DNA of 64,000 nt from Gammaproteobacteria bacterium (lineage in GTDB: Bacteria > Pseudomonadota > Gammaproteobacteria > Pseudomonadales > Azotimanducaceae), in assembly GCA_026706665.1 (NCBI GenBank), contig JAPOYI010000034.1, positions 1 through 64,000 of the forward strand. Reading direction: 5' to 3'. Positions 7,220 to 16,452 of the stretch are shown here, piece after piece. Under the pieces are notes generated by a model. The model saw nothing but the letters and a program-made list of their open reading frames with translations. It had not been told where the DNA came from and did no database searches. The stretch's first letter is position 1; each line of letters begins with the position of its first letter. A program made the position numbers and the translations under genes.

Positions 7220-9516
7220 TGTTTTCTCCTATCGATGGCCATCAACAGTGGCGGGAGCAGCAGGAAATCGGCGAGAAGTGCGAACATGATCGTGATCGTG
7301 ACCAGGAGACCGAGCGCCCAACTGACTTCGAAGCCGGAGGAAGCGAACACCAGGAATCCCGCCGACAGCACCGCGGTGGTCGTCCACAGCGCCTGGCCAA
7401 CCGCGCGGAACGTCGTTCGAATGGCCTCGGGCGCGGCGAAACCTTCGCGACGGGCTCTCTGGTACCTGGTCAGGAAATGTGTCGTGTCGTCAACGACGAT
7501 GCCGAAGGCGATCGCGGTCATCACCGAACCCGCAAGTCCCACCTGGCCGACGAGGTATCCCCAGAGCCCGAAGGCCATGGCCGCGGGGATGAAATTTGGC
7601 ACGAGACTGACGACACCCAGACGCGGGCTTTTCAGAACCCATACCAGGATGAGCGAAATCAGTCCCATGGCGATAATGGTGGCGCGGAGCATGCTTTCGA
7701 TGTTCCGCTGCGACAGGTGCGCGAAAGTCATGCTGAAACCCGTCGCCTCCGTCGCAAGCCGGGGCGCGTTGTCGTTCAGCCACTGTTGCGCCCTCCTGTC
7801 GAGCTGGCGCTGGTCCTCCGCCGTCAGGTTGCCGCGGGTCGCAACGGTCATGCGGGTTGCCGACTTCGCAATGTCGATGCGATCGTTGAGGTCCCGGCCG
7901 AACGGCAGCGAAAGCTCGTAGAGCAGCAGGTACTGCGCCGCCAGCGATGCGTCTTCGGGCAGGCGGTAGTAGGCCGGATCGTCGCCGTGCATGTTCCTGT
8001 TCAGGCGTTTCATGATGTCCGGAAACGCCTGCACGTAGCTGACTTCCGGTTGCTCCCGGAACCACCGGGCAAACGCGTCGACCGTGCGCAGATAGTCAGG
8101 ATTCGTGATACCGCCTTCGCTTCCGGCATCGAGCGGGTACTCGAGGGATTCGAGCCCGGTGAGGTTCGCGATGACGAAGTCCGTATCGCGCCTGAATTCG
8201 TACCGCTCGTCGAAGTACTTCGTCCAGTTGTCGGTCAGTTCGATGCGCCAGATGCCGGACACCAGGACGACGGTGGCGAGGGACACGGAGACGAGCAGGA
8301 CCTTTCGGCGACCGATGACGACGTCGGCGAATCGATCGAAAAGGGCCGGCTTTTCCTCGCGCGCCGCGCGGGTGCGCAGGGGCAGGATCGAGAGCAGGGC
8401 GGGCAGCAATGTTATCGAGAAGAGCAAGGCGCACATCACCCCGAATGCCACGAGGTTGCCGAGAATGTGGAAGGGGGGCGAATCCGAGGCGTTCAGGCTG
8501 AGAAAGGCGATGGCCGTCGTCACCGACGTAAGGCACACGGGGTTCATGTTGCTGCGCAGCGACTCCGCGATCGCCACGCTCTTCTCGAGCCCCCGGCGCA
8601 GCCCCGCCAGGACGGTGGTCACGATGTGAATCGAGTCTGCGACCGCGATGGTCATGACGATGATGGGGACGCCCGCGTTGATCGGGCTGAACACCGTGCC
8701 GATCCACCCGGCAACGCCCATCGTCGTGTTGACGGTGAAAATGAGCGTCAGCATCACCGCGATGGTCGCGAGTACCGAGCGCAGCAGCGCAATGGTGGCG
8801 ACGAGGATGACGAGGAACACGATCGGAGTGAGAGTCTCCATGTCGCTCTTCGTCGCATCGGCGAAGGCCCGGTTCATCACGATATCGCCGGTCGCGTAGT
8901 AGGCGATATCCGGGTGGCTTTCCCGGGCCTCGTCCAGGAGCACGTCGAGATGGTCGGTGATCTCCACCACTGCCGCGTCCGCATCCTCCGGCAGCGCGAA
9001 ATAGATCGCCAGCCCCCCCACGCGCCCGTCCAGGGAAACCAGTCGACCGGCGATCTCGACCGCATTCAGGGCAATCTCCTCGATGCGCCGGAGATCGGCG
9101 TCGCTCAAACCCGGGGCGTCATAGACCAGCGGCTCGACCGCGAGGTCGTCCTCGAACGCTTCGCTGTGGTCGTAGTTGGTGAGGGAGTCGACCCGCGTGG
9201 AATGCGGCACCTGCCAGGCGGCTTCGGTCAGGTCTTCAATGGCGCCGAGGGCCTCGCGGGTGAACAACGAACCGTCCCTGGGCGCGATGGCGATGAGCGC
9301 CGTCTTCGATTCGGAGAAGGTCGCCTCGAGGACTTCGAGTGCGGCAAGTTGCGGATTGCCTTCGTCGAACAGGATGCGGTGGTCGTTGGTGACGCCGATG
9401 CGGGGAACGCCTGCGGTCAGCGCTAGCATGACAAGGGCGGCGAGGCCGACGACCGGCCAACGCCGGCGAAGGACGAGGTCGCCATAGCGGTCCATCGCGG
9501 TCTGCGCTTCGGCCAC
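7216..9516 (-). CDS. MMPL/RND superfamily exporter
   Basis: A 766-residue inner-membrane protein with two halves of six predicted membrane segments, each preceded by a large periplasmic domain, the MMPL/HpnN-type arrangement. The first segment follows RRRWPVVGLAALVMLALTAG; a proton-relay-like acidic pair sits in a membrane helix of each half (IAVADS and GIVVDDTTHFL). Relatives export lipids, hopanoids or fatty-acid derivatives. It begins with GTG seven bases after the MpaB-family gene and overlaps the LolA-like gene, so the three form one transcription unit. An ATG seven codons in is an alternative start. The substrate is not evident. Confidence 0.88.
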   Translation of the reverse strand: MAEAQTAMDRYGDLVLRRRWPVVGLAALVMLALTAGVPRIGVTNDHRILFDEGNPQLAALEVLEATFSESKTALIAIAPRDGSLFTREALGAIEDLTEAAWQVPHSTRVDSLTNYDHSEAFEDDLAVEPLVYDAPGLSDADLRRIEEIALNAVEIAGRLVSLDGRVGGLAIYFALPEDADAAVVEITDHLDVLLDEARESHPDIAYYATGDIVMNRAFADATKSDMETLTPIVFLVILVATIALLRSVLATIAVMLTLIFTVNTTMGVAGWIGTVFSPINAGVPIIVMTIAVADSIHIVTTVLAGLRRGLEKSVAIAESLRSNMNPVCLTSVTTAIAFLSLNASDSPPFHILGNLVAFGVMCALLFSITLLPALLSILPLRTRAAREEKPALFDRFADVVIGRRKVLLVSVSLATVVLVSGIWRIELTDNWTKYFDERYEFRRDTDFVIANLTGLESLEYPLDAGSEGGITNPDYLRTVDAFARWFREQPEVSYVQAFPDIMKRLNRNMHGDDPAYYRLPEDASLAAQYLLLYELSLPFGRDLNDRIDIAKSATRMTVATRGNLTAEDQRQLDRRAQQWLNDNAPRLATEATGFSMTFAHLSQRNIESMLRATIIAMGLISLILVWVLKSPRLGVVSLVPNFIPAAMAFGLWGYLVGQVGLAGSVMTAIAFGIVVDDTTHFLTRYQRARREGFAAPEAIRTTFRAVGQALWTTTAVLSAGFLVFASSGFEVSWALGLLVTITIMFALLADFLLLPPLLMAIDRRKQ

Positions 9517-9523
9517 TACTCGG

Positions 9524-10735
9524 CTACCAGGGGTTGGACTTCGACGACTCCGCGTGGTCCGGCAGGCGGTAGCTCGATCCGCCCTCCTCGTACTCGGAGA
9601 TTTCGAGAAGCTGGGTGAAATTCTGGGATCGGAGCAGTTGCTTGCTCCGGACGAGCCGCTGAAAACGCTGTTTCGTCCGCCAGGCCAACAGCGTTCCCGT
9701 CGTGTTCATTCTCGGAAAATGCAACGCGTCGGCGAGATCGTTGCCGATGAGGGCCCGGGAAATCCGATAGGCCAGCGCCTTGACGGATTCCGCCTCCTGC
9801 GGATTTTCTATGCTCGCGGTCACCGGGATCGCCGAGATGAGCCCGTTCGCCGTGGCGGCGCAATCCTCATCCGGGGGCGGCTCGCACATGTAGGCGATGT
9901 CGAAGATCTTCCGTGCCTCTTCTTCGGTTTTGTAGATCACGGCTTCGGGAAGCCCCATGACGTAGCCGGTATAGCGCCAGACGTCCATGACGCTGGCGTG
10001 CTCTTCCTTGTTGAAATTGGTCCCGACCAGCGCCGAGTACTGTAACAGGCGCATGGAAAAGACGGTCAGCGCAAAGGCGAGGTGCGCCGCGCTTATCGGC
10101 GTGCCCAGGTGCGCCTGTTCCCAGTTGTCCGAGTTCGCCAGAAGGTGTCTGACGCGGGCGTGAATGAAGCGGACGCGCAGGGAGAGCCTGAATCCATCGC
10201 CCTCCCTCTCGAGGCCCCCCGGATAGAAAACCTCCAGCAACTGGCGGTTGTTCTGCATGAGGCGCCGCTTCCCGGTGTTCGGGTCCAGGACGCGTCCCGT
10301 CGCGAAGAATGACTTGGCGATGAGCGTGGCGAAACCCTCTATCAGAACGCCGCAAACGAATGCGATGAGCATGTTCGTGACGTTGAGGTTGAAGACGCGG
10401 ATGGCCGGGCGAAAGGCCTGATGGTCGAGCCAGGGCGGCGTTTCGGTGTCGACCCGCTGGAAGAAATCCTTGAGCGCCTGCGGCGCGTCTTTCAGGCCGC
10501 CTTCCTCCTGGATGATGCCGGCCCGGATGAACCGCGTGAGCCTGTCGTTCGGGAGAGAGGCGATTTCCTCCATCACCGGATCCAACTCCGGGTCGCCTAT
10601 GCAGGTGTGTTCGATGTAGAGGTCCGCCAGTGCGGGGTCGTGAACACGCGCCTTGGCGTAGCCTTCGGTATATGCGCCTGGTATTTGCATCACGCCGGGC
10701 GCCGTGCTCCTCACCCCACCGCGGGGTCCCGGCAC
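9524..10735 (-). CDS. MpaB-family (DUF2236) oxygenase-like protein
   Basis: A 403-residue protein of the oxygenase MpaB/latex-clearing/DUF2236 family, which contains heme-dependent enzymes acting on hydrophobic isoprenoids such as rubber or mycophenolic acid precursors. Family-like stretches include FIRAGIIQEEGG, RVRFIHARVRHLL (Arg/His-rich helix) and AHLAFALTVFSMRLLQ; the conserved His/Arg residues could bind heme. The chosen GTG start has AAAGGAG twelve bases upstream; an ATG fifteen codons later (product MQIPGAY) is an alternative. It is first in the operon with the MMPL exporter and LolA-like protein, suggesting oxidation coupled to export of a lipid. That link is inference. Confidence 0.8.
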   Translation of the reverse strand: MPGPRGGVRSTAPGVMQIPGAYTEGYAKARVHDPALADLYIEHTCIGDPELDPVMEEIASLPNDRLTRFIRAGIIQEEGGLKDAPQALKDFFQRVDTETPPWLDHQAFRPAIRVFNLNVTNMLIAFVCGVLIEGFATLIAKSFFATGRVLDPNTGKRRLMQNNRQLLEVFYPGGLEREGDGFRLSLRVRFIHARVRHLLANSDNWEQAHLGTPISAAHLAFALTVFSMRLLQYSALVGTNFNKEEHASVMDVWRYTGYVMGLPEAVIYKTEEEARKIFDIAYMCEPPPDEDCAATANGLISAIPVTASIENPQEAESVKALAYRISRALIGNDLADALHFPRMNTTGTLLAWRTKQRFQRLVRSKQLLRSQNFTQLLEISEYEEGGSSYRLPDHAESSKSNPW

Positions 10736-10858
10736 CCGAGATCCTCGCTCCTTTCGACGGCGTGCAGATGAATCGATGCGTTATACCATCGCGCCCCCGC
10801 CGAAGAAACCGTTGGGCGAGCGGAAGAGGCGACGGTCAGGCACCGTAAGCGGCCACGG

Positions 10859-13039
10859 TCAATACCGTATCCGGACCCCCAACTCGACAGTGCGCCCCGG
10901 TTCGGGCACGAGGTCCTTCACCACCGACGTGTGCTTTCGCTGCTCGTCGTCGGTGAGATTCCTGCCCTGCAGGTACAGGCTGACCGACATGTCGCCCATC
11001 TCCACGTCCCAGCCCACATAGGCGCGCAGGTCATTGTAGCCATCCGTTTCGAACTCCAGATCGGCCGCTTCCTCCTGGCTGAAAAACCGCATGTAGTCCA
11101 GGTGTGCGGAAATCGGTCCCCCGGTGTACGCCATGCCGACACCCACGCGGGCCGGCGGGATGCGCGGCAGATTGTCGTTGCCCGGCACGTCGACCTTCGC
11201 GGAAACCGTGTCAAACAGTCCACTAAGTTCAAGCTGTCCGCCATCCCAAGCGGCAAGCTCGACCGAGGCCTCGAAGTCCAGTCCCGCGAACGTCGCATCC
11301 GCCTGGTTGAATTGCCGCACGGCCAGCCCTTCCATGTACTCGCCCGTCGCCGCCTGGAAGATGAAGTCGGAAAACGACGTGCGATACACGGTCCCGAGCA
11401 CCGTCCAGCCCTCTCCGCGCCCGGTCAATGTCCCGGACAGGTTGAGCGCTCTCTCCTCGCCGAGCTCGGCATCGCCGATCTCGAAACTCCGGGTGGCGAA
11501 ATGGGGGCCGTCGGAGTAGAGCTCTTCCCCGACCGGCGCACGGGTGGAGTAGTCCACAAGCAAGGTGCCGGTCCAATCGCCGTCAAGCGGAATCACCATG
11601 CCGAGGGAGGCGCTGATGCCGCCGAAACTCTTGCTGGCACCTTCGGCGGGGTCGTGTTCGACGCTGTCAATGCGAATGCCGGACTCGAGTTGAAAGCCGG
11701 GGAAAGACCGCTCCCCCAGCCAGAATACGCCGAACGTCCTGGTGTCTACCGGAGGGGTGAAGGCCTCCTCCCCGACCACGGAAAAGCGCCGGTCGCCCAT
11801 CTGCGCGCCGGCTACACCTTCCCATCCCGCCACGGCGTCGTGAGACATCTCCGTCCGGGCCTCCCAGGCATCGTTCTCGAACGCCGAACCGATCGCTCCC
11901 GACGGCTCGATCTCGTTGTGCGCATAGTTGTTAACGCCGAAGCGCAGGTTCAGGCTGGAGAAACCAGGGAGCGGGTTTGCGACGGCCGCCTCGAAGTCCA
12001 CCCGCGTCTGGTCCAGGTCGGCTATGGGGGTGGTTCCCTCCTCCCCGTGACCTTCTTCCTCCTCCTCGTGATGCTCCTCCTCTTCCTCGCCTTCTTCGTG
12101 ATGTTCGTCCTCGTGATCGTCGTCGTGGCCGTGCCCTTCATGGCCATGTCCCGGTATCCCGTATTCGGCAGTAATCCTGCTCACGGAGACGCCGAAGATG
12201 AACTCACCGCCGTCGACGAGTGCGAACCCCGCGGATCCGCCTCGCACGTCGAAGCCGCTGCCGGGCAGTACGCCGAAGAACTCCTCCTCTTCCTCTTCGT
12301 GCTCCTCCTCACCTTCCTCGTGGTGCTCCTCTTCGTCGTGATCTTCCTCGTCCTCGTGATGATCCTCCTCTTCCACCGCGAGTTCCCGCGCGGAGGCGGC
12401 AAAACCCGGAATCTCGTAGTCATCCGCGCGGCGGGAGAATCCGTCCAGATGCCAGTTCAGCGTCCCGGCACCCCCGTTCATGCGGAACGAGCCGTTCCTC
12501 CCGTCCCCGTTATCCGATGACTTGATATCGAATCTGCCGCCGACGCCGTCGAATTCGTTGTGCGGTATTCGTCCCGTATGCACGTCGACGACGCCGCCAA
12601 TCGCGCCCGAGCCGTACAGCAAGGTGCTGGAACCCTTGAATATCTCTATCTGGTTCGCGATGAACGGATCGACTGTCACGGCGTGGTCGCCGCTGGTGAC
12701 GGAGACATCCAGCGTATCGATGCGGTCCTCCATGATCCGCACCCGCGCTCCGTCGAGCCCATGGATGACCGGCCGGCCGACAGCGACGCCGAAGGAGCTG
12801 TTGTGGATTCCCGCCTCGTTGCCGATCGTCGCGCCGATGCTGTTTGCCGCCTTGCGGTCCAGTTCCTCCCCCGACACCACGTCGCTGGCCTGCGCGAGCC
12901 CTTCGCCCGACAGCGGGTGTCCCAAAACGATGATCTCCTCGATGGCTCCCGGATCTTCTTCCCGGTGAGCTTCTCCGGCGAACGCGGCCAAACCCAGCCA
13001 CGGCACCATGGTCAGCAAAAACAATTGCTTGCGATTCAT
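10859..13039 (-). CDS. TonB-dependent receptor with His/Glu-rich loops, probable zinc receptor (ZnuD-like)
   Basis: A 726-residue outer-membrane receptor: signal peptide, TonB box region (IEEIIVLG), plug domain (about residues 45-165) and a 22-strand-type barrel ending in aromatic/Arg residues typical of the C-terminus. Two barrel loops (about residues 220-255 and 290-332) are almost entirely His, Glu and Asp, like the zinc-capturing loops of ZnuD. The start is the ATG with GGAGA upstream; the frame extends 87 codons further without signal-like sequence. It lies downstream of a His/Cys-rich secreted protein and a ZIP permease on the same strand, forming a metal-uptake operon. Zur control is expected from the family but I saw no clear Zur box. 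Confidence 0.9.
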   Translation of the reverse strand: MNRKQLFLLTMVPWLGLAAFAGEAHREEDPGAIEEIIVLGHPLSGEGLAQASDVVSGEELDRKAANSIGATIGNEAGIHNSSFGVAVGRPVIHGLDGARVRIMEDRIDTLDVSVTSGDHAVTVDPFIANQIEIFKGSSTLLYGSGAIGGVVDVHTGRIPHNEFDGVGGRFDIKSSDNGDGRNGSFRMNGGAGTLNWHLDGFSRRADDYEIPGFAASARELAVEEEDHHEDEEDHDEEEHHEEGEEEHEEEEEEFFGVLPGSGFDVRGGSAGFALVDGGEFIFGVSVSRITAEYGIPGHGHEGHGHDDDHEDEHHEEGEEEEEHHEEEEEGHGEEGTTPIADLDQTRVDFEAAVANPLPGFSSLNLRFGVNNYAHNEIEPSGAIGSAFENDAWEARTEMSHDAVAGWEGVAGAQMGDRRFSVVGEEAFTPPVDTRTFGVFWLGERSFPGFQLESGIRIDSVEHDPAEGASKSFGGISASLGMVIPLDGDWTGTLLVDYSTRAPVGEELYSDGPHFATRSFEIGDAELGEERALNLSGTLTGRGEGWTVLGTVYRTSFSDFIFQAATGEYMEGLAVRQFNQADATFAGLDFEASVELAAWDGGQLELSGLFDTVSAKVDVPGNDNLPRIPPARVGVGMAYTGGPISAHLDYMRFFSQEEAADLEFETDGYNDLRAYVGWDVEMGDMSVSLYLQGRNLTDDEQRKHTSVVKDLVPEPGRTVELGVRIRY

Positions 13040-13109
13040 TGCCTGTCTCCAAATGAACGAACACGCGCACGACCCGCGAGCGCGGTGGCGCAAACCTGCT
13101 TGCATTGTC

Positions 13110-13409
13110 TCAAGCAAAGGAGACGGGAGGGGCGCGGGAGCGGCTAACCTCGAACGGACGGCGGACAAGGATGGCCGAGAACACCGGCACGCTGTCGGTG
13201 GGGCGCGATTCGGACGACCGCCCGTCGACCCGTTCAACGTCCCGACCGTGTCCCGGATCGGAGACTGCGCAGAGTGTGCAGACCTCCTCTTCGTGTTCAT
13301 CGAGGTGCAGGTGAACGTCCGCCACCGACTGGCCGAGAAACAGCGCCACAGCCGCGAGCAACGCCAGACGTTGCGGCATGCGATGGCGGTTCAGCAGCGG
13401 ACTCGTCAC
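13110..13409 (-). CDS. Small exported His/Cys-rich protein, putative metal-binding
   Basis: A 99-residue protein with a hydrophobic leader (LALLAAVALFLGQSVA, residues 14-29) followed by a compact metal-ligand motif, VHLHLDEHEEEVCTLCAV, holding three His, acidic residues and a CxxC. The remaining C-terminal half is Arg/Ser/Pro-rich and featureless. It sits between the ZIP permease and the His/Glu-rich TonB receptor on the same strand, so a periplasmic zinc chaperone or buffer role is likely by context. Neither the GTG start used here nor an ATG ten codons later has a clear ribosome-binding site. Short proteins of this kind are known beside zinc receptors, but I cannot name a family confidently. 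Confidence 0.65.
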   Translation of the reverse strand: MTSPLLNRHRMPQRLALLAAVALFLGQSVADVHLHLDEHEEEVCTLCAVSDPGHGRDVERVDGRSSESRPTDSVPVFSAILVRRPFEVSRSRAPPVSFA

Positions 13410-13454
13410 GACCGCAATACTATCAGGTCACGGGGTCCCTTCGAAGCTGGGGCA

Positions 13455-14306
13455 CTAGTGAGCCTCGAGTTCGTGGACCGTTCCGCCCTCGATAAAGGAC
13501 AGCCCGCAGGCGAGACCTATCCCGAAAAGGAAGGCCAGCAGGAGCTTGCCTCGATCATGGCTATGAAACTGTATTTCCGGCAACAGATCGCTCAAGGAGA
13601 TGCAAAGGAATGCCCCGGCTGCAAAGGCCAGGGTGTAGCCGATGACGACGCCTTCGCCCAGGGGACCCATCATGCCCACGCCCCAGAAACTCGCTGCGGC
13701 GACCAGGGGACAGAGCAGGGCAAAGGCGAAGTTCGCCAGGTTTCGTGCGCGGCGACTGTATCCGACCGATTGCATGATCCCGATGATGGAATACGCGTCG
13801 AGCGGCTTGTGCAGCATGATGGCGATGAATACCGCGAGGCCGGGCAGCAGCCCTTCGTCTATCGTGATACTGGTGCCGAGAGCCACGCCCTCCGTCACGG
13901 TGTGCAGGCTGAGTCCCAACGCGATGCCGAGAAGGCTGCCTGAACTGATGCTGGCGCGGCCGCGATCATGCCCCCGGTCGCCCCCCCCGTAGAGATCGCC
14001 CGCCTCGGGGCTCAGGTCGTGCTGATGGAACTGAAATACGCGCAGCAGGATCACCATCACGACCATCCCCAGGACCATCCATCCGGCGACGGCGACGATG
14101 CCTTCATGTCCCTCGATACGCTCCAGACTGTGTGGAAGCAGGTGAAAGACCGCCATCCCCAGAATGAACCCCGCCACGAAGCTCATGACCATCTGCATGC
14201 GCGTATGCGTCATCCTCCCCAGTTCGGAGATTCTGCCGCCGATGATCGCGGCCATGAACACCCCGGCCGCGTACCCGATCAGCAATAGCGGAAGATTCGA
14301 TTCCAT
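13455..14306 (-). CDS. ZIP-family divalent metal transporter
   Basis: A 283-residue inner-membrane permease with about eight membrane segments. The ZIP metal-site helices are present: SLHTVTEGVALG in segment 4 and MLHKPLDAYSI in segment 5, plus a His-rich cytoplasmic loop before segment 4 (FQFHQHDL ... GDRGHDRGR). It imports Zn(II), or another divalent ion, into the cytoplasm. It heads the operon with the small His/Cys protein (46 bases on) and the TonB receptor, so the three genes cover outer-membrane capture, periplasmic handling and inner-membrane entry. Confidence 0.9.
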   Translation of the reverse strand: MESNLPLLLIGYAAGVFMAAIIGGRISELGRMTHTRMQMVMSFVAGFILGMAVFHLLPHSLERIEGHEGIVAVAGWMVLGMVVMVILLRVFQFHQHDLSPEAGDLYGGGDRGHDRGRASISSGSLLGIALGLSLHTVTEGVALGTSITIDEGLLPGLAVFIAIMLHKPLDAYSIIGIMQSVGYSRRARNLANFAFALLCPLVAAASFWGVGMMGPLGEGVVIGYTLAFAAGAFLCISLSDLLPEIQFHSHDRGKLLLAFLFGIGLACGLSFIEGGTVHELEAH

Positions 14307-14454
14307 GGCCTCATGCTACCGGGCGCGCAGTGCCGTCACTGCTTCCTGGCGCAACTTCTCATGATCCTTGACCTGCCCTCACCGTTCCGCCATCTTCGCG
14401 TTCTGATTCAGCAATGTACAGCCAGGGGGTAGCTCCATACCAGACACCTTGTCC

Positions 14455-16452
14455 ATGCGCCTCGCGGAAGAGTTGATCCTGCTGATGCTCAACGAGGAGA
14501 GCGGCTACCTGGAGATGGTCCCCGGCTGGGATTTCGCCTGCGTAATGGCGGGCACAGTCGTCGCCGACCTCGCACTCGAGCATCGAATCGACACCGATCT
14601 GCAAGCGTTGTATCTGGTCGATGCCACTCCAACCGGCGACGAGTTGCTTGACCCGACACTGCTGGAGATCAGCGAGGCGACAGAGACATCGTCCCCGCAA
14701 TACTGGATCGAGCGCAGCGCCGCACGCTCCGAAGACATCGTCACCGTGGCGCTTGATCGACTGGTGGAGAAGAGGATACTCGACCACGAGACCGGCGGAT
14801 TCTGGACGCTGTCTCGCCATGTGACCCGTTCGGGCACTTACCCGTCCACCAATGGCTCAACGCGGTTGGAGGCCAGGGCGAGGATCCTGAACACTATACT
14901 GAGCGACGAGATTCCCGATCCTCGCGACGCGATCCTGATCGGGCTCATGCATACATGCGACGGCTTCAAGCTCCTCCTGCCGGAGGAGGACTATCAGGAG
15001 AACATCGAGCGTATCGAGACGCTCTCGAAACTGGATCTGGTGGGGCGCACCGTATCCGAAGCGGTCAGGGAAAGCGCCTACAGGCCCCTGACGCGCCGGA
15101 CCCTTCCGACAAAGCCCATCCCCAAACTCCGGATCATCGACATTCTGCGACACCGCGACTTCCGCACCGGCAACATCCCCAAGGCGATGTGGGGAATCTA
15201 CGAGAAGTACGGCTCCGTGGTCGAGACCCCCTTTCGGATGGGCGGACAGCGAGTCGTCGCCCTGATGGGTGCCGAGGCCAACCAATGGGTCAACAAGCAC
15301 GGGCGGTTCTACCTGCGGGCAAAGGACTACATCGAGAATTTCTCAGGGGCCTTCGGAGCCTCCCGCACCATGCCCGGCATGGACGGCGCCGAACACCACA
15401 AGATGCGCAAGGCCCTGCGGGGCGGATACTCCCGGGCCCTGCTCGCGCAAAGGCTGCCGGAACTCCTGAGCCTCGGCAAGGACAGCATCGGCCGGTGGAA
15501 AGCAGGCGACGTATTCGGAGCGACCAAGACCTTCCAGAGCGCCGTCAGCCGCCAGGTTTCGCACCTGAGCATGGGCGTGGATTGCAGCCATTACGCCGAC
15601 GAACTGTTGGCCTACCAGCATCGCGCCCTCATCACGTATGTTCAGGGCGTCCTGCCGAAGTTCCTGATGTCGACACCGAAGATGAAACGGGGACGAAAGC
15701 ACGTGGCGAGGCTCCATCAGGCGATCCACGAGTCGCACACGCCAGCGCAAAGGGACGGCAAGCCACCGGACATCGCCGACTATATTCTCGAATTGCATCG
15801 GACCGATCCGCAGTTCCTGCCAGAAACGGATATCGTGTTTCCGTTCGTCGCGGCGATGGTCGCCAGCCTGTATCTCGGCAGTTCGCTCGGCTTCGCCGCC
15901 TACGCGATGGTCCGCCAGCCGGACCTGCACAAGGCGGTCCGGCGGGAGGCAGACGCGTTGTTCGGAAACGGGCACGAACCCGAGGCCCAGGAATTCAACC
16001 GCGAAAGCGTGGACGTGACGCATCGGATGTTTCTCGAGTCCGAACGCCTGTATCCCGTGATTCCCTGGCAGTTGAGAACGGCGATGAACCAGTGCGTGGT
16101 GGACGGCTTCCAGATAGCTCCGCAAACGCGGCTGCTTATCTGTCACACCGCACCACACTACTCGGCGAAGCTGTTCAAGGATCCGCTCAAGTTCGATATC
16201 GATCGCTACCTGCCTGACCGGGAAGAGCACATGGCCCCGGGTGCCTATGCGCCGTATGGACTCGGCACGCACATTTGCCTGGGGCACCGGTGGCTGGAGC
16301 TTCAGATCGTCGTTAACCTGTTGCTGATAGCCCACCACGTCAGGCTCGAGATCGTGCCCGAGGACTACCGGATCGGAATCAACCCGTTTCCGACGGCCGC
16401 GCCCGACAAGAAGCTGAAATTTCGCGTGGCGGAAGTCAGGAACCCCGTCTAG
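14455..16452 (+). CDS. GPP34 (Golgi phosphoprotein 3-like) - cytochrome P450 fusion
   Basis: A 665-residue two-domain protein. Residues 1 to about 205 match bacterial GPP34/GOLPH3-like domains: LAEELILLMLNEESGYL opening, ATPTGDELLDPTL, and a helical bundle ending ILIGLMHTCDG. Eukaryotic GPP34 proteins bind phosphatidylinositol-4-phosphate on membranes. Residues about 222-660 are a P450: ESERLYP gives the ExxR helix, and YGLGTHICLGH carries the heme-ligating Cys at residue 608. The I-helix region (FVAAMVASLYLGSS) lacks the usual acid-alcohol pair. Start is the ATG; a TTG two codons upstream is possible. Beside RND and sterol methyltransferase genes, it may act on a membrane lipid; substrate unknown. 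Confidence 0.87.
   Translation: MRLAEELILLMLNEESGYLEMVPGWDFACVMAGTVVADLALEHRIDTDLQALYLVDATPTGDELLDPTLLEISEATETSSPQYWIERSAARSEDIVTVALDRLVEKRILDHETGGFWTLSRHVTRSGTYPSTNGSTRLEARARILNTILSDEIPDPRDAILIGLMHTCDGFKLLLPEEDYQENIERIETLSKLDLVGRTVSEAVRESAYRPLTRRTLPTKPIPKLRIIDILRHRDFRTGNIPKAMWGIYEKYGSVVETPFRMGGQRVVALMGAEANQWVNKHGRFYLRAKDYIENFSGAFGASRTMPGMDGAEHHKMRKALRGGYSRALLAQRLPELLSLGKDSIGRWKAGDVFGATKTFQSAVSRQVSHLSMGVDCSHYADELLAYQHRALITYVQGVLPKFLMSTPKMKRGRKHVARLHQAIHESHTPAQRDGKPPDIADYILELHRTDPQFLPETDIVFPFVAAMVASLYLGSSLGFAAYAMVRQPDLHKAVRREADALFGNGHEPEAQEFNRESVDVTHRMFLESERLYPVIPWQLRTAMNQCVVDGFQIAPQTRLLICHTAPHYSAKLFKDPLKFDIDRYLPDREEHMAPGAYAPYGLGTHICLGHRWLELQIVVNLLLIAHHVRLEIVPEDYRIGINPFPTAAPDKKLKFRVAEVRNPV

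Noticed and set aside
7123..9426. 767-codon open frame on the + strand opposite the MMPL exporter
   Set aside because: Composition is Arg/Gly/His/Asp/Glu-rich low complexity, typical of an antisense shadow in high-GC DNA; the minus strand has a clear 12-helix exporter.
12028..12385. GA-rich tracts considered as a non-coding repeat or CRISPR-like array
   Set aside because: They encode the His/Glu/Asp loops of the TonB receptor in frame; spacing is irregular and no spacer structure exists.
10931..12520. 529-codon + strand frame opposite the zinc receptor, with long Leu/Val/Phe runs
   Set aside because: The hydrophobic runs are the reverse complement of the receptor's Glu/His codon tracts, not membrane helices.
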